From GCA-2862545 sp047609825 (lineage in GTDB: Bacteria; Myxococcota_A; UBA796; GCA-2862545), in contig JBLFXJ010000048.1 in assembly GCA_047609825.1 (NCBI GenBank), positions 1 through 33,502 of the forward strand: DNA of 33,502 nucleotides, written 5' to 3'. Numbering within the stretch: the stretch's first letter is position 1; each line of letters starts with the position of its first letter. The position numbers and the translations under genes are program-made. Under the pieces are notes generated by a model. That model had not been told where the DNA came from and ran no database searches. It was given only the letters and a program-made list of their open reading frames with translations. Shown in pieces: positions 7,999 to 15,675 of the stretch.

Positions 7999-8424
7999 CT
8001 ACAGGAACAGACGCACGGCCGCCCGGTGGTACGCCCGCTGCAGCCGAGGCGTGGGCGAGAGCAAGGCCGATGCCATGTCGAATTGATCGACGTACTCGTA
8101 GATCCGGCCATCCCGCGAGCGGCACATCGTGGCCATCTTCAGCGAGAACACCGGCCCCACCGACATCTTCATGCGCATCGTGTACTCGAGCGAGAACGAG
8201 GTCTCGTCGCCCCAGGTCTGGAAGTCTGTCAGCTCCACCCAGCTGTACTTCCTGAACATTCGGAGGAAGGTCTGGCGGAACTCGGTCACGCCGCGCAAGC
8301 TGCGGAGCGGGTCTCGGTAGTACACGTCGGGATCGAACAACGTGTCGAGCTGGGCGAGGGAGCCCTCCCGCTCTGTGCCGAGGGCAACCATGAATGCTTG
8401 GACGCGTTCGACGGGAGTGCTCAT
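7999..8424 (-). CDS. SnoaL-like/NTF2-fold protein
   Basis: A protein of 141 aa. It begins MSTPVERVQAFMVAL, has a conserved LFDPDVYYRDPLRSLRGV segment, and has later strands (FSLEYTMRMKM, then GRIYEYVDQFD). This is the alpha+beta cone of SnoaL-like polyketide-cyclase or ketosteroid-isomerase relatives. Members are small-molecule isomerases, cyclases or simple ligand-binding proteins, and the substrate cannot be predicted. The start at 8424 is chosen over 8433 and 8460 because GGAG (8434-8437) sits nine bases upstream. A run of ten Cs on the coding strand directly precedes this site. The MtfA gene starts 68 bases downstream in the same direction. Confidence 0.75.
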   Translation of the reverse strand: MSTPVERVQAFMVALGTEREGSLAQLDTLFDPDVYYRDPLRSLRGVTEFRQTFLRMFRKYSWVELTDFQTWGDETSFSLEYTMRMKMSVGPVFSLKMATMCRSRDGRIYEYVDQFDMASALLSPTPRLQRAYHRAAVRLFL

Positions 8425-8674
8425 CTGGATCATCTCCGGGGGGGGGGTGAGGTGGAGCATACGCTCCAGGGACTCGAGGGCTAGCCCGAGCTGGCGGCTG
8501 GCCGAGACGGCGGCCGAGCGGCGGTGCGAGGCGGTGGATCTGGCGACAGCTCCGGCGCCGACTCCAGCGGCACCGATCCGATGTCAGGGCGTCATCGCCA
8601 CCCGCGACCTGCTATGCGGGTTCGGCCAGCGCTGCAGGGTACGGCTTGGTGCCGCCACCCGGGAGGAGCCGCCC

Positions 8675-9358
8675 GTGCGCCCCTGGGACCTGATCGACTA
8701 CGAAGACGTGCCGGATGACGACGGCACCTTGTTCCTCGTGTCCCGCGGCAGCGAGTACGTGATCCACGTGAACGGCCGCGAGCTGATGAGCAACCGGCTG
8801 CACGGGTCGGAAGACGCGCTGGCCGACTTCGCCTGCGACCGCCTCGCCGAGCTGGACGATGCGCGGATCCTGGTCGGTGGGCTGGGCATGGGGTTCACCC
8901 TCGCCGCGGCGCTCCGCAGGGTGGGGCCCAACGCCCGGGTCACGGTCGCCGAGCTGCTCCCCGCCGTGGTGCGGTGGAATCGCGAGTACTGCGGGCGGGC
9001 CTCCCGACACCCGCTCAGCGACTCCCGCACCGAGGTCTATGTTGGCGATGTGGGCGACTTGGTGGAGACGCCGCCGGCGCGGTGGAGCGCCATCCTGCTC
9101 GACGTCGACAACGGCCCGGGCGCGCTCACCCGCCCGAACAACGGTTGGCTGTACACCCGGCATGGGCTCCGGTCCGCGCGGGATGCGCTGGTGCCTGGTG
9201 GCATCCTCGGCATCTGGTCCGCCCGCCCGGATTCCGCGCTGAACAGTCGCTTGCGCAAGGTGGGGTTCGAGGTGGAGGTGCTGCCATTCCACGAGCCCGG
9301 CCGGCCCACCCATGATGATCGGGGCATCGACACGCTGTGGATGGCGCGGCGTCGCTGA
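8675..9358 (+). CDS. Spermidine-synthase-like SAM-fold protein
   Basis: A protein of 227 aa starting at GTG 8675, with GGAGG eight bases upstream. A longer open frame to 8342 overlaps the antisense SnoaL gene and looks non-coding. A Rossmann core is visible: ILVGGLGMGFTLAAAL (SAM-binding loop), VTVAELLPAVVRWNR (acidic residue after strand 2) and ILLDVDNGPGAL (strand 4). This is the core of polyamine aminopropyltransferases and related methyltransferases. The N-terminal strand segment (FLVSRGSEYVIHVNGRELM) also fits spermidine-synthase homologues. The canonical GGGDG motif is replaced, so true spermidine synthase activity is doubtful. Confidence 0.75.
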   Translation: MRPWDLIDYEDVPDDDGTLFLVSRGSEYVIHVNGRELMSNRLHGSEDALADFACDRLAELDDARILVGGLGMGFTLAAALRRVGPNARVTVAELLPAVVRWNREYCGRASRHPLSDSRTEVYVGDVGDLVETPPARWSAILLDVDNGPGALTRPNNGWLYTRHGLRSARDALVPGGILGIWSARPDSALNSRLRKVGFEVEVLPFHEPGRPTHDDRGIDTLWMARRR

Positions 9359-9396
9359 GGGAGGGCCGCCCCTCGTCGCTCGGGCTCGCGATTCGC

Positions 9397-9402
9397 TATG
9401 AT
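9397..9402 (+). promoter_or_regulatory. Candidate -10 box of a leaderless promoter (cotH)
   Basis: TATGAT ends six bases before the ATG at 9409, so transcription would begin at or next to the start codon. No Shine-Dalgarno site precedes this gene. No obvious -35 hexamer is seen. Confidence 0.4.
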
Positions 9403-9408
9403 GCACCC

Positions 9409-12372
9409 ATGAAATCCCTCCCTATGCTCACGCTCGTGCTCGCTATCGGCTGTCAACCGGCCGCCAAGCCCGGTGACTCTGCGGCGCCCGCGCCCGACAC
9501 CACGCCCGCCGGCACCACGCCCGCCGGCACCACCCCGGCCGGCACCACGTCCACGCCCACGGGCACGTCGACGGGCACCGGCACTGGCACGGGCACGACC
9601 TCGACGGGCACGACGTCCACGGGCACGACGTCCACGGGCACGACCTCCACCGGCACCACCGACCCCGAGCCCGTGTGCCTCGAGTGGCCCGCGGTGGTGA
9701 TCAACGAGGTGAGCACGTCGAACCAGAAGATGGTCATCGACGAAGACGGCGACAGCCCCGACTGGATCGAGCTGTACAACGACAGCCTGGTGCCGGTGGA
9801 TCTCGCCGGGTGGGGCCTGTCGGATGACGATGAGGAGCCCGGCAAGTGGCCCTTCCCGGACCTCACCCTCGAGCCCGGCGCCCACCTGCTCGTGCTCGCC
9901 TCGGGCAAGGACCGCCTGGTGTCGAGCTGGGACACGGTGATCGACCGCGGCCAGCTGTGGACCTACCTCGAGGTGGTGGCGCCGCCCCCCGGCGACTGGG
10001 CCGAGCCCGGGTTCGACGACTCCGGCTGGCTCCTGGGCCCCAGCGGGTTCGGCCGGTCCGATGACGACGACGCCACCGTGCTCTCAGCCCACACCGTGTA
10101 TGTGCGCACCGGGTTCGACGTGTCGGAGGATGCGCTGGCCGACCTCGCCGCGCTGTGGCTGCACGTCGACCACGACGACGGCTTCGTGGCTTGGCTCAAT
10201 GGCGAGGAGATCGCCCGGGACGGGGTCGAGGGATACCCGCCGGCGTGGGACGCCTGGGTGACCGACGGCGGCCAGGAGGCGCAGCTGTACCAAGGGCTGC
10301 CCGCACCCGGGTTCGACGTGCTCGAGCGCGGGTCCGAGCTGCTCCGCCCCGGTCGCAACATCCTCGCGGTGGAGGTTCACGATTCAAACGCGGAATCCTC
10401 CGACCTCAGCCTGATCCCGTTCCTCACCCTCGGCTACGCGCCCGCCCGCCCTGGGTCGGTCTCCCTCGAGCTCGCCGACTCTCTGGGCGAAGCGTCGCTG
10501 CACGCGAGCTTCAAGCTGTCCATGAACGGCGAGCCCGTCACGCTCTCTGCTCCGGACGGCTGCGTGGTGGACCGGGTGGATGCCTCCGGGCTGCGCGGCG
10601 ACGAGTCCATCGGGCGGTCGCCGGACGGGGGCTGGCTCGGTGTGTTCATGGACCCCACGCCGGGCGCGACCAACGACACCGAGTGGCGCCCCGGGTTCTC
10701 GGAACCGCCGGTGCTCTCGCCCCCCCCGGGGTTCTATCCCGAACACACGCCGATCCTCGTGCAGACCAGCGACCGGCTCCTGCCGATCCGCTACACGCTG
10801 GATGGCGCGGTTCCCACCGAGGGATCTCCGGTGGTGTTCGGGTTCCTCGACACAGTGCCGCACGCGGCGAGGGTGGTGCGTGCGCGCACCTTCGCCCCCG
10901 GCCTGTGGCCGAGCCGGGTGACCACCGGCACCTACATCGCCCAGGAGCCCCGCGACATCGCCGCCGTCTCACTCGCGGTCGAGCCGGACGATCTGTGGGA
11001 TCCAGCGGACGGGATCTACATCGACTACTGGGCTCGGAGTGAGCGCGATGTGCACGTGGAGCTGTTCGACCCGGATGGCCCTGGGTTCGCGCTCGACGCT
11101 GGCATCGCGATCCACGGCGGCGCCTCGCGCCAGTTCGAGCAGAAGACGCTCCGCCTCCTGATGCGCGGCGGGTACGGCACCTCAGAGCTCGACTACCCGC
11201 TGTTCGAGGACACCGATCGCGAGGCGTTCAAGAGCCTGCTGCTCCGCAACGGCGGGCACGACTGGCTCGGCGCGGGCTGGGCCTACACCCACAGCGGCGG
11301 CATGATGCGCGACGTGCTGCTGCACAAGTTCGTCGAGACCATCGACATCGACCACCAGGCGTCGCGGCCGGTAGTGACCTTCCTCAACGGCGAGCCGTGG
11401 GGCGTGTACAACCTGCGGGAGCGGATCGACACCGACTTCATCGAGGCCTACCACGGCGCCACCGACATCGACCTGCTCGAGTGGGCAGATACCGCCCTCG
11501 AGGGCGACAACGCCCACTGGGTGGCGTTCATGGACACGCTGCGCACCATCGACCGCAGCTCGCCCGAGGCCTGGGCCCACGTAGACGCCAACCTCGACGT
11601 CGCTGAGGTGGCCAACTACAACATCGCCCAGATCTTCGCCGACAACTGGGACTGGCCCGGCAACAACAAGAAGTGGTGGCGCCCGCGGGAGCCCGGCGGC
11701 AAGTACCGATTCCTGCTGTACGACACCGACTTCGGGCTCGGGCTGTGGGGCGGCTGGGTGGGCAATGACACCCTGGCGTTCGCTCTCGACCCGGCGGGCC
11801 CGGACTGGCCCAACCCGCCGTGGTCCACCGAGCTGCTGCGCTTGTTGCTCGAGGTGCCCCGGTTCGAGCAGACGTTCGCCAACCGCTACGCCGACATGCT
11901 GAACACGGTGTTCTCCAGCGAGCAGACCCTCGCAGTGTTCGACGCACGGGTCGCCGAGCGCGAAGCCGTGATGCACGAGCAGTTCGACCGGTGGGGCGAG
12001 TTCGACGACGACATCTCGTACTACGCAATCCCGGAAGACGGCTGGGAGACGGCCCTGGTCGGCATCGAGGCGTGGCTGGTGGAGCGCCCCGGCTACGCCT
12101 TCGGTCATGTGGTCGACAACCTCGGCCTCGACGGCACCTTCGAGCTGACCCTGGACGCAGACCCGCCGGAGGGCGGGCACTTCGCGCTGTCGGCGGTCAC
12201 CGTCGAGGACGGGTTCAGCGGCACTTACTTCCTGGGCATCCCGGTTCGGGTGGAGGCGGTTCCGTCGCCCGGATGGACTTTCGTGGGCTGGTCGGGAGGG
12301 CTGCCCCCCGAGCCCGAGGTGTTCGTCGACGGAGTGCCCGAGGGGCGGGCGCTGCGAGCGTCCTTCGAGTAG
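9409..12372 (+). CDS. CotH-kinase-family lipoprotein with lamin-tail domain
   Basis: A protein of 987 aa. The leader MKSLPMLTLVLAIGC gives a lipobox with Cys15. A Thr/Gly/Pro linker follows to ~85, then a lamin-tail-like domain at ~95-170 (VVINEVSTSNQ, DWIELYN). A galactose-binding-like region spans ~190-350 and a chitobiase-C-like module ~434-507 (PIRYTLDGAVPT). The CotH domain is at ~538-860, with SLLLRNGGHDW, GVYNLRERID, ADNWDWPGNN and LLYDTDFGLG, so the residues that bind ATP and metal in CotH look present. A bacterial-repeat module (SPGWTFVGWSGG) closes the protein. CotH of Bacillus phosphorylates spore-coat proteins; here the enzyme is surface-anchored and its targets are unknown. Translation probably starts on a leaderless mRNA. 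Confidence 0.88.
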   Translation: MKSLPMLTLVLAIGCQPAAKPGDSAAPAPDTTPAGTTPAGTTPAGTTSTPTGTSTGTGTGTGTTSTGTTSTGTTSTGTTSTGTTDPEPVCLEWPAVVINEVSTSNQKMVIDEDGDSPDWIELYNDSLVPVDLAGWGLSDDDEEPGKWPFPDLTLEPGAHLLVLASGKDRLVSSWDTVIDRGQLWTYLEVVAPPPGDWAEPGFDDSGWLLGPSGFGRSDDDDATVLSAHTVYVRTGFDVSEDALADLAALWLHVDHDDGFVAWLNGEEIARDGVEGYPPAWDAWVTDGGQEAQLYQGLPAPGFDVLERGSELLRPGRNILAVEVHDSNAESSDLSLIPFLTLGYAPARPGSVSLELADSLGEASLHASFKLSMNGEPVTLSAPDGCVVDRVDASGLRGDESIGRSPDGGWLGVFMDPTPGATNDTEWRPGFSEPPVLSPPPGFYPEHTPILVQTSDRLLPIRYTLDGAVPTEGSPVVFGFLDTVPHAARVVRARTFAPGLWPSRVTTGTYIAQEPRDIAAVSLAVEPDDLWDPADGIYIDYWARSERDVHVELFDPDGPGFALDAGIAIHGGASRQFEQKTLRLLMRGGYGTSELDYPLFEDTDREAFKSLLLRNGGHDWLGAGWAYTHSGGMMRDVLLHKFVETIDIDHQASRPVVTFLNGEPWGVYNLRERIDTDFIEAYHGATDIDLLEWADTALEGDNAHWVAFMDTLRTIDRSSPEAWAHVDANLDVAEVANYNIAQIFADNWDWPGNNKKWWRPREPGGKYRFLLYDTDFGLGLWGGWVGNDTLAFALDPAGPDWPNPPWSTELLRLLLEVPRFEQTFANRYADMLNTVFSSEQTLAVFDARVAEREAVMHEQFDRWGEFDDDISYYAIPEDGWETALVGIEAWLVERPGYAFGHVVDNLGLDGTFELTLDADPPEGGHFALSAVTVEDGFSGTYFLGIPVRVEAVPSPGWTFVGWSGGLPPEPEVFVDGVPEGRALRASFE
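9499..9660 (+). repeat. Coding 15-bp repeats of the CotH linker
   Basis: Two successive sets of in-frame 15-bp units are seen. The first are close to ACCACGCCCGCCGGC (Thr-Thr-Pro-Ala-Gly); the second are close to ACGTCCACGGGCACG (Thr-Ser-Thr-Gly-Thr). They encode the flexible spacer between the lipid anchor and the folded domains. The unit count could vary between strains. Confidence 0.85.
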
Positions 12373-12390
12373 CCGCCCACCGCGGCGCGG

Positions 12391-12816
12391 TCACCGCAGC
12401 GTCCAGCTCGCCCCCACCGACCGCGGACCCACGTGGATGCGCGGCCCGCCGTCCATCAGCATCGCCCAGCCGAGCCCGCCGACCAGGAGGGAGCCGCCTG
12501 CGATGCCGGTGCCGACCCACGCATTGTTCGCGGGCTTGAGCGCCAGCCACGCCTCCTGGTTCCCGGCCTGTACATGCTGCCGGCTCTTCGCCCAGGTGAG
12601 CCCCGCCGCCGTGCCGCCACCCACGGCGAGCACGCCGCCGGTGAGGGCCACCGCGATCGGGGCGGTTCGCGGGCGCCGCTCGATGGGCTCGGGTGCTGGG
12701 GGGACCGGTAGGCCCGTGGCCTCGACCTCTGCCACCGACTTCGCCTCGGCCTCCTGGTCCTGGGCGTGGGCGACGCCGAGCTGGGCGAGGACGAGCAGCA
12801 ACACCACGAATCGCAT
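12391..12816 (-). CDS. Small exported/membrane protein coupled to the pseudokinase gene
   Basis: A protein of 141 aa starting MRFVVLLLVLAQLGVAHA, a signal peptide with cleavage likely before QDQEAEAK. Two later hydrophobic stretches (IAVALTGGVLAVGGGTAAGL and VGTGIAGGSLLVGGLGWAM) could be a membrane hairpin. I recognise no family. The start ATG at 12816 shares its A with the TGA stop of the upstream kinase-like gene (TGATG), and GGGAGG lies just upstream. The two proteins are therefore made together and probably act together. The gene converges on the CotH gene with an 18-base gap. Confidence 0.7.
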   Translation of the reverse strand: MRFVVLLLVLAQLGVAHAQDQEAEAKSVAEVEATGLPVPPAPEPIERRPRTAPIAVALTGGVLAVGGGTAAGLTWAKSRQHVQAGNQEAWLALKPANNAWVGTGIAGGSLLVGGLGWAMLMDGGPRIHVGPRSVGASWTLR

Positions 12817-13991
12817 CAGTCCTCCCATGGGTCTTTCAGCTCACCGTTCCTGCCTGACGGGCTTGGCACCAACACGGGTCTTGGCGACGCGGCGGGCTCC
12901 GCGACCGGGGCCGGGACGGGCACCGGCACCGGCACCGGGATGGAGACCGGGGCCGGCGCGGGCACCACGGCCGAGGCCGACGCGGCGTCGCCGTTGCCGG
13001 TGGTCGCGGGCGGGTCCGCTTCACCGCGCTCCCCGTCGGCGGAACCCGCTTCGGGGAGCGGCGCTGCGGTCGCATTGGGCGCGGGCGTGGGCGCCGGCGT
13101 CTGGGGTGCTGCACGCGTAGGTTGCGCGGGTGCCGTCCTCGCGGCCTCCCCCGCGGGGGCTGGCGGCGCGGGCCAGAGCAGCCACGCAGCGACGAGCACC
13201 ACCGCAAGCACCGTCATCCCGACGCTCGCGAGCGCCCAAACAGTTGGTCTGTCGACCGGTATCGGCTCGGCCACCCCTCGGATCGCGAGGGGCGAGCGCG
13301 TGCCCGGGGTTCCAGCGGTGGGCGTGCCGCGGTCCAGTCGGGTCCACCCGTGTTCGGCGACGATTGGAAGGCTGGCGAGCCAGGCCGCGAATGCGCCCAC
13401 GTCGATGGGAGGCGTTCCTGTCGCGACCATGGCGGCGAGCAGCGCCGTGAGCTCGATCGCCGATGGACGGGCGGCTGGATCGGTCCGAAGGCAGCGCACG
13501 ATCAGGTCGTCGAGGGCGGGGGGCAGCTCGGGGCACAGGGCGCGGGCGGTGCGAAAGGTGCCCGCCGCGAGCGCCTTGTCCAGCTCCTTGCCGTGCGCGG
13601 CGCCCAGCGCACCCGAGATCCCTTGGAACACCCGCGCGAACCGGTAGCAGTCGTCATCTTGCCGGTGCCCTTCGAGCGCTGCGAGCACTGAGTTCAGGGC
13701 TGGACCGTCCACCAGCTCCATCGCGACGAACATCACCCCGCCCGCGTCGGCGACCTCGATCACCTGCGGCAGGTTCGGGTGGCTGAGCTGCGCAAGGCGT
13801 CGCGCCTCCTCCATGAACCGCAGCGCCGCCGGCCCACGCGGGACGCGCTCGCTGCGCAGCGCCTTCACCACGTGCACTGACTCCCCATCCGCCAGCCCTG
13901 CTCGCATGCACAAGTAGGTGTCCGCCACGTCGTCGCGCTCGAGGTGTTGCACCACCTGATACCGACCGATGTGCCTACTGATCGGGGGCAC
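12816..13991 (-). CDS. Receptor-like Ser/Thr pseudokinase lacking the catalytic centre
   Basis: A protein of 391 aa. Residues ~8-195 align with a Hanks-type kinase: GRYQVVQHLERDD, VVKALRSE (the ATP-anchoring Lys), HPNLPQVIEVAD and MELVDG. The glycine-rich loop has no glycines. After the helix ending GALGAAHGKEL the sequence jumps straight to the end of the C-lobe (LPPALDDLIVRCLRTDPAARPS). The HRD loop, DFG motif and activation segment, normally about 80-100 residues, are absent. It cannot be an active kinase of the usual type. A transmembrane helix follows (VWALASVGMTVLAVVLVAA) and then a Pro/Val-rich extracytoplasmic tail. The start GTG at 13991 lacks a ribosome binding site, and a C9 run lies immediately upstream. 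Confidence 0.75.
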   Translation of the reverse strand: MPPISRHIGRYQVVQHLERDDVADTYLCMRAGLADGESVHVVKALRSERVPRGPAALRFMEEARRLAQLSHPNLPQVIEVADAGGVMFVAMELVDGPALNSVLAALEGHRQDDDCYRFARVFQGISGALGAAHGKELDKALAAGTFRTARALCPELPPALDDLIVRCLRTDPAARPSAIELTALLAAMVATGTPPIDVGAFAAWLASLPIVAEHGWTRLDRGTPTAGTPGTRSPLAIRGVAEPIPVDRPTVWALASVGMTVLAVVLVAAWLLWPAPPAPAGEAARTAPAQPTRAAPQTPAPTPAPNATAAPLPEAGSADGERGEADPPATTGNGDAASASAVVPAPAPVSIPVPVPVPVPAPVAEPAASPRPVLVPSPSGRNGELKDPWED

Positions 13992-14089
13992 GGTCTTGGG
14001 GGGGGGCGGCGCTGGGCGATCAGCCGTCCCGGGATCGGAACATCCACCGCCGCCCCGGCTGACGGCGGCGTGGTCGAGTGGACGGTTGA

Positions 14090-14126
<37 letters not shown>

Positions 14127-14423
14127 TTGTTGAGCACGGGCGGAAGCGGTGAGTCATACCGAAGGCTCGCCGTGGGGGGCGTGATGAACATCCCCGGCGG
14201 GGGCATCCCGGTGAGTGCGGCGAGTCCATCGACCGACGAGATGTCGAGGCTGCTCACCAACAAGCCGATCCGGTCGGTCCACCGTTGGACACAAGGTCAT
14301 GATGTCGGTGAAAGCTTCGTTCTCCCGCCTTACACTGCCCAAGCCGTGTGCGGGCTGCCGCAGCAGGCCCGTGCTGGGCGGGATCCGCGGGTGCACCACG
14401 CCTGGCCCCGGAGCGTCCAGGCA

Positions 14424-14452
14424 GGGTCAGGCACCCAGGCGGACCCGGGTCC
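14424..14452. repeat. REP-like module pair (single copy)
   Basis: GGGTCAGGCACC (14424-14435) is followed after five bases by the perfect palindrome GGACCCGGGTCC (14441-14452). Both modules recur in the long hairpin at 32406-32493, in a different order. Confidence 0.6.
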
Positions 14453-14466
14453 AGGCCATACGTCGC

Positions 14467-14515
14467 GCCCCCCTTCGGCCGTGCCCCCCCCTCGGCCGTT
14501 CCCCCCCCTCGGCCG
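14467..14515. repeat. C-run/TCGGCCG tandem repeat
   Basis: Three consecutive units, each a run of six to eight Cs followed by TTCGGCCG or CTCGGCCG. They lie just after the stop of the leftward truncated binding-protein gene. They could influence its 3' end, but there is no convincing terminator structure. Confidence 0.6.
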
Positions 14516-14523
14516 CGCTCGGC

Positions 14524-15171
14524 CTACGGCAGGTAGACCTCCTGGCTCTCGAAGTCGTCGCCACCCGCCGTGATCGTCCACACCTCCACCGGTGCGGTCG
14601 TCTCTCCGGCGACGTCGTAGTCGAGCACGCCCGATGCCCCCTCCACATCCACCGAGCTACCGACCTTGAACGCCGCTTTCAGCAGGTTCCAGCTCGACGC
14701 CCGCAGCGACACGTCCTGTCCGAGCGAGGCGCGGCGCAGACCCTGGGCGATGCGGAATCCAGACACCTCGTCGTGCTGATACAGCCCCCAGGCATGCCCC
14801 ATGCACACCAGCCAGGCTGCGTCGTGGCTCTGCGCTGTGTACGCGAACGTGTCGAAGCCCGCCGCTCCATGCCGGGCGGCATAGGCTACGGCCAACGCGT
14901 CGAATGTGGGGCCGGATGGCCGCGCCGGCGCCGTGCCCCGCACTTGCTCGAAGCGGTCCCGCGCCGCGGCCGCAGACTCGAGCACGGCCGGGTCCCGCGC
15001 GGTGTCGGTGAGGAACAGAGGCACGCCGTCCAGCACCGGCAGCGCAGAGGCCGCGATGAGGAACGCAGAGATGTCGGCCGGCGACTCCTTGACGAACAAC
15101 ACCTCGTCGAACACACCGTTCGCCGCCTCGGCGATGGCGCTCGCGCGGGAATCGTCGTCGACGAAGGACAC
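14524..15171 (-). pseudogene. C-terminal half of a branched-chain-amino-acid-type substrate-binding protein
   Basis: About 215 aa. FDEVLFVKESPADISAFLI, PLFLTDTARDPAVLES, GPTFDALAVAYAARHG and FAYTAQSHDAAWLV are the second-lobe segments of type 1 periplasmic binding proteins (LivJ/LivK-like). Complete proteins have roughly 380-420 residues plus a signal peptide. Here the first lobe and the export signal are missing. The frame begins at GTG 15171, four codons after the TGA of the upstream redoxin and in the same frame, with no ribosome binding site. No permease or ATPase genes are nearby. It is most likely a remnant left by a deletion or by insertion of the neighbouring cassette. Confidence 0.7.
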
Positions 15172-15180
15172 GCCCGCGGC

Positions 15181-15675
15181 TCACTGGGCTGCGGGACGGT
15201 CCCAGAACCGCACGAGCCGCAGCAGCTCGTCGGGCATCAGCCGCCCCACCGCGCCGGCGCTGAGCACGGCGAGCTGCACCGCTCCGTCCGAGCCGACGAG
15301 GAATGAGGCTGCGTGCAGGATGCGGCGTCGCTCCTCGAAGTAGACGCCCAGACGGGCTGCTGTGGGCTGCAGCGGCAGGGAGTGGCCGACCGGGAACGTG
15401 AGCTGCAGGCGCTCCACGGTCTCGGCAGCGCGCTCGGCGGGGTCGGTGGACAGCGCGACGAGTCTCACCCCAGCGTCGTCGAGCGCGGACAGGTTCTCCT
15501 GGAAGGCGGCCAACTGCCGCCGACAGTGGCTTCACCAGTGCGCGCGGTACACCAGCACCAGACCCCGGCGCTCGATGAACGCGTCGGGCAGGCTGAGGTG
15601 GCCGTGGGCGACGGTGTTCAGCTGCAGCGTGGGCAGCGGGTCTCCGACATCGAGCGGGGTGCCGGCGCGGGCCAT
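15181..15675 (-). CDS. Candidate selenocysteine-containing peroxiredoxin-like protein (UxxC)
   Basis: A protein of 164 aa if the in-frame TGA at 15534-15532 is read as selenocysteine 48. The thioredoxin-fold AhpC/TSA sequence is continuous across it: GDPLPTLQLNT before, then GLVLVYRAHW-U-SHCRRQLAAFQ, and on to GVRLVALSTD, FPVGHSLPLQP and ILHAASFLVGSDG. The family normally has Cys at this exact place, giving CxxC, so the product would reduce peroxides or disulfides with a UxxC centre. The ATG at 15675 shares its A with the TGA stop of the VOC gene (TGATG), which fixes the true start upstream of the UGA. A hairpin at SECIS distance follows the UGA. No sel genes are in the window. The alternative is a recent nonsense mutation. 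Confidence 0.8.
15505..15521 (-). promoter_or_regulatory. Candidate bacterial SECIS hairpin
   Basis: On the minus strand GGCGGC-AGUUG-GCCGCC forms a six-pair GC stem with a five-base loop. The loop starts 16 bases after the UGA (15534-15532), inside the 16-37 base range described for bacterial SECIS elements. The second loop base is G, as the published consensus asks. SelB binding cannot be shown from sequence. Confidence 0.55.

Noticed and set aside
8342..8674. N-terminal extension of the spermidine-synthase-like protein
   Set aside because: It overlaps the antisense SnoaL-like gene and its start region, has no family similarity, and a good ribosome binding site precedes the GTG at 8675.
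15181..15183. Second UGA of the redoxin read as selenocysteine, giving a redoxin-binding-protein fusion
   Set aside because: The flanking residues (RPAAQ-AAGVSF) do not match a Cys position in either family, and no hairpin with the right spacing was noticed. It is treated as a stop.
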